DNA of 16,169 nt, taken from the NCBI GenBank assembly GCA_003563455.1, contig PWRV01000150.1, positions 1 through 16,169 of the forward strand. The letters run 5' to 3'. Both the position numbers and the translations under genes were made by a program. This stretch comes from Thioalkalivibrio sp. (GTDB lineage Bacteria; Pseudomonadota; Gammaproteobacteria; Ectothiorhodospirales; Ectothiorhodospiraceae). The notes beneath the pieces are model-generated. The model had not been told where the DNA came from, made no database searches, and saw nothing but the letters and a program-made list of their open reading frames with translations. Positions 14,889-16,169 of the stretch are shown here, one piece after another (position 1 is the stretch's first letter; every line of letters begins with the position of its first letter).

Positions 14889-15911
14889 ATGGTTGCCAGG
14901 ATACTGACCGTCAAACCCTCCCACATGCAGCGCCCGGTCGGCCAGGTCGCCCGGCTGCTGATGCGCAAGCGCCTGGCGGCGGCGGACGCGCTGGCGGGCG
15001 AACTGGACGCCCCGGAGGCGGTGCATCAGTTCCGGGTCGCCATCCGGCGCGCGCGCAGCATCGAGAAGGCTTACCGGCCGTACCTGGCCGACGTGGTCAC
15101 GCGGAAGCTGCGCCGCCGCCTGAAGGCCGTGGTCGACGCCACGGGCGCGGCACGCGACACGGAGGTGCAGCTGGCACGGCTCGCGCAACGGCGGGCCGAC
15201 CCGAAACCCCACCACCGGCCGGGCTTCGAGTGGTTGCAGCAGCGCCTGGAACGCCGGCTCGAGGCGGAATACGCGGAACTCCGGGCGACCCTGGCGGAGC
15301 GCTTCCGGCTGGTGCACAGGCCACTGCGCGCCCGGCTCAAGGCGAAGCGGGACGATCCCCGGCACCGCTTCGCGGAGGTGACCGCAGGACTGTTGCTGGA
15401 GGCCAGCGGGGACTTCGCCACGCAGTGCGCGAACATCCTCGCGGACACCTCGGAGGAGCCCCTGCACATCGCGCGCATCAGCGGCAAGCGCCTGCGCTAC
15501 CTGCTCGAGCCGCTGGTCATCGCGCTCCCCGACGCGGTCGAGCGGGTCCGGGAACTGAAGGTGCTGCAGGAACTGCTGGGCGAGATCCACGATCTGCAGG
15601 TCTTTGGGCAGGAACTGGCCGAGGCCTCGGAGGAGGCCGGTGCCGCCCGGACGCGCAAATTGATCGAGCTGTCCCTGACGCTGCCGCAGGATGCGCCGGA
15701 ACTCGAACTGGCGCGCCAGCAGGACGAGCGGGCGGGACTGATGTCCCTCGCCCGCGAGCTGCAGACACGCCAGGCCGACCTGGTGGAACACCTGCGGGCC
15801 CGATTGCGCGCCGGGCAGGCAGAGGAGCTGGTGACTGCGGTCCGTGCACTCGCGAGGGACTGCGCCCGTTCCGGTCTGGTTGCGGAACCCGCCCGTGGCC
15901 TGCCGGACTAA
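14889..15911 (+). CDS. CHAD-domain protein (stand-alone)
   Basis: CHAD domains are helical bundles rich in conserved His, Arg and Lys that bind inorganic polyphosphate and are found at polyphosphate granules. 340 residues. The marks are VHQFRVAIRRARS (His46 and following arginines), HIARISGKRLRYLLE (His193, Arg196, Lys200, Arg201, Arg203) and the terminal LKVLQELLGEIHDLQVF (His234), which are the paired histidine-helix motifs of the family. There is no CYTH (triphosphatase) domain attached, unlike ygiF-type fusions. The ATG at 14889 lacks any Shine-Dalgarno; a later ATG at 14925 (Met13) also has none, and the chosen start keeps the short N-terminal strand. It follows the acyltransferase by 33 bases. 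Direct function unknown; polyphosphate binding is inferred from the family. Confidence 0.9.
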   Translation: MVARILTVKPSHMQRPVGQVARLLMRKRLAAADALAGELDAPEAVHQFRVAIRRARSIEKAYRPYLADVVTRKLRRRLKAVVDATGAARDTEVQLARLAQRRADPKPHHRPGFEWLQQRLERRLEAEYAELRATLAERFRLVHRPLRARLKAKRDDPRHRFAEVTAGLLLEASGDFATQCANILADTSEEPLHIARISGKRLRYLLEPLVIALPDAVERVRELKVLQELLGEIHDLQVFGQELAEASEEAGAARTRKLIELSLTLPQDAPELELARQQDERAGLMSLARELQTRQADLVEHLRARLRAGQAEELVTAVRALARDCARSGLVAEPARGLPD

Positions 15912-16070
15912 GCATCCGAAGACGACAATGCCGTGGTCGCCGAAGCCCGCATGCTCGAGCCCCGGAACCGTCGCATCCGCGACGTGCGCGTGCGCGACGG
16001 CCTGATCTGCGTGCGCACCGACCACGATCCCGGCGAACCGCTTCGCCTCGAAGCGCCGGGTCGGCCCTGA
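15912..16070 (+). pseudogene. C-terminal remnant of a PQQ-dependent sugar dehydrogenase (YliI/Asd type)
   Basis: Directly after the CHAD stop codon, and in the same frame, 52 codons stay open to a TGA at 16068-16070. They include VVAEARMLEPRNRRIRDVRV followed by RDGLICVRTDHDPGEPLRLE. This matches the usual end of soluble PQQ-dependent aldose sugar dehydrogenases, where an extended VxxE(E/A)xLL strand leads to R(I/V)RDVRxGPDG, a (L/I)YVLTD strand and G.LLRLEP. Here GPDG has decayed to RDG and YVLTD to CVRTD. The rest of the enzyme (well over 300 residues, with the beta-propeller, catalytic His and PQQ site) is absent. No good ribosome-binding site precedes the only internal ATG (15951, 39 codons) or GTG (15933). 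Interpretation: debris of a deleted gene formerly upstream of msrA. A short expressed peptide is less likely. Confidence 0.65.
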
Positions 16071-16074
16071 GGAG
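16069..16074 (+). promoter_or_regulatory. Ribosome-binding site of msrA
   Basis: GAGGAG overlaps the stop codon of the upstream remnant and lies six bases before the msrA ATG. Keeping this site may be one reason the tail of the upstream gene was retained. Confidence 0.7.
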
Positions 16075-16080
16075 TTCCTG

Positions 16081-16169
16081 ATGCTGTTTGCCGCGATGCA
16101 CAAGACCCGTATTCCCGATCCCACCGAGGCCCTGCCCGGGCGCGAGACGCCGATGCCGGTGCCCGAGCG
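16081..16169 (+). CDS. msrA: Peptide-methionine (S)-S-oxide reductase MsrA, N-terminal 29 residues; rest beyond window
   Basis: Reduces methionine-S-sulfoxide in oxidised proteins. Only the first 29 codons are present. They read MLFAAMHKTRIPDPTEALPG followed by RETPMPVPE, which matches the conserved N-terminal leader of MsrA (E. coli: ALPGRNTPMPV). The catalytic GCFWG motif would lie beyond the right edge, so catalytic competence cannot be checked. The start is supported by GAGGAG six bases upstream. There is no signal peptide in the visible part, so a cytoplasmic form is likely. Confidence 0.85.
   Translation, partial: MLFAAMHKTRIPDPTEALPGRETPMPVPE

Noticed and set aside
15230..16081. 283-codon plus-strand reading frame overlapping the CHAD end and the remnant
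   Set aside because: It is out of frame with CHAD and made of Ala/Gly/Arg/Pro repeats typical of a +1 frame; the dehydrogenase-like residues are in the CHAD frame, not this one.
14847..16124. 425-codon minus-strand reading frame opposite CHAD and the remnant
   Set aside because: CHAD motifs on the plus strand are clear; the antisense product shows no family features. That it also spans the remnant only reflects GC-rich third positions.
1..16169. Mobile elements, CRISPR arrays, tRNA/rRNA genes, toxin-antitoxin or defence modules
   Set aside because: I saw no transposase or integrase motifs, no spaced direct repeats beyond the LysM spacer tract, no tRNA-like cloverleaf with CCA context, and no nuclease/effector genes; nearly all DNA is assigned to conserved housekeeping genes.

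Overview
The window is GC-rich, gene-dense chromosomal DNA from a proteobacterium. It has fourteen recognisable genes (the first and last cut by the window edges), one gene remnant, and no mobile element, CRISPR array, tRNA or rRNA that I can see. Gene content and order (LysM lipoprotein-dprA-smg-topA diverging from def-fmt-rsmB, then DUF4390-ntrY-ntrX-trkA) are those of a high-GC gammaproteobacterium of the Ectothiorhodospiraceae/Chromatiales type. A betaproteobacterium is the main alternative, because ntrYX next to rsmB also occurs there. The lineage is inferred from synteny and protein motifs, not from a search.

Left arm, minus strand (1-4717): a LysM outer-membrane-type lipoprotein, the DNA-processing protein DprA, the DUF494 protein Smg and DNA topoisomerase I (TopA, C-terminus off the left edge). 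The first three overlap by 29 and 4 bases and look like one transcript; topA follows after 138 bases and may have its own leader. A 397-base divergent intergenic region (4718-5114) holds the control signals for both arms, including an AT-rich patch with two -10-like hexamers and a perfect 14-base palindrome.

Right arm, plus strand (5115-13450): peptide deformylase, Met-tRNA formyltransferase and the 16S rRNA m5C methyltransferase RsmB form a tightly overlapping block for translation initiation and ribosome maturation. It runs directly into a secreted DUF4390 protein, the NtrY histidine kinase, the NtrX response regulator and the TrkA potassium-uptake regulator. Stop and start codons overlap or lie within about 15 bases throughout, so a single long operon is plausible.

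Right end (13451-16169): after a 68-base gap come a small TPR protein translationally coupled to an LpxL/LpxM-type lipid A acyltransferase, then a stand-alone CHAD-domain protein. Between CHAD and the start of msrA lies a roughly 52-codon open stretch that reads as the severed C-terminus of a YliI/Asd-type PQQ-dependent sugar dehydrogenase. This remnant is the most unusual object in the window. Otherwise the region is conserved housekeeping and envelope genes, and I see no evidence of a novel defence or mobile system.
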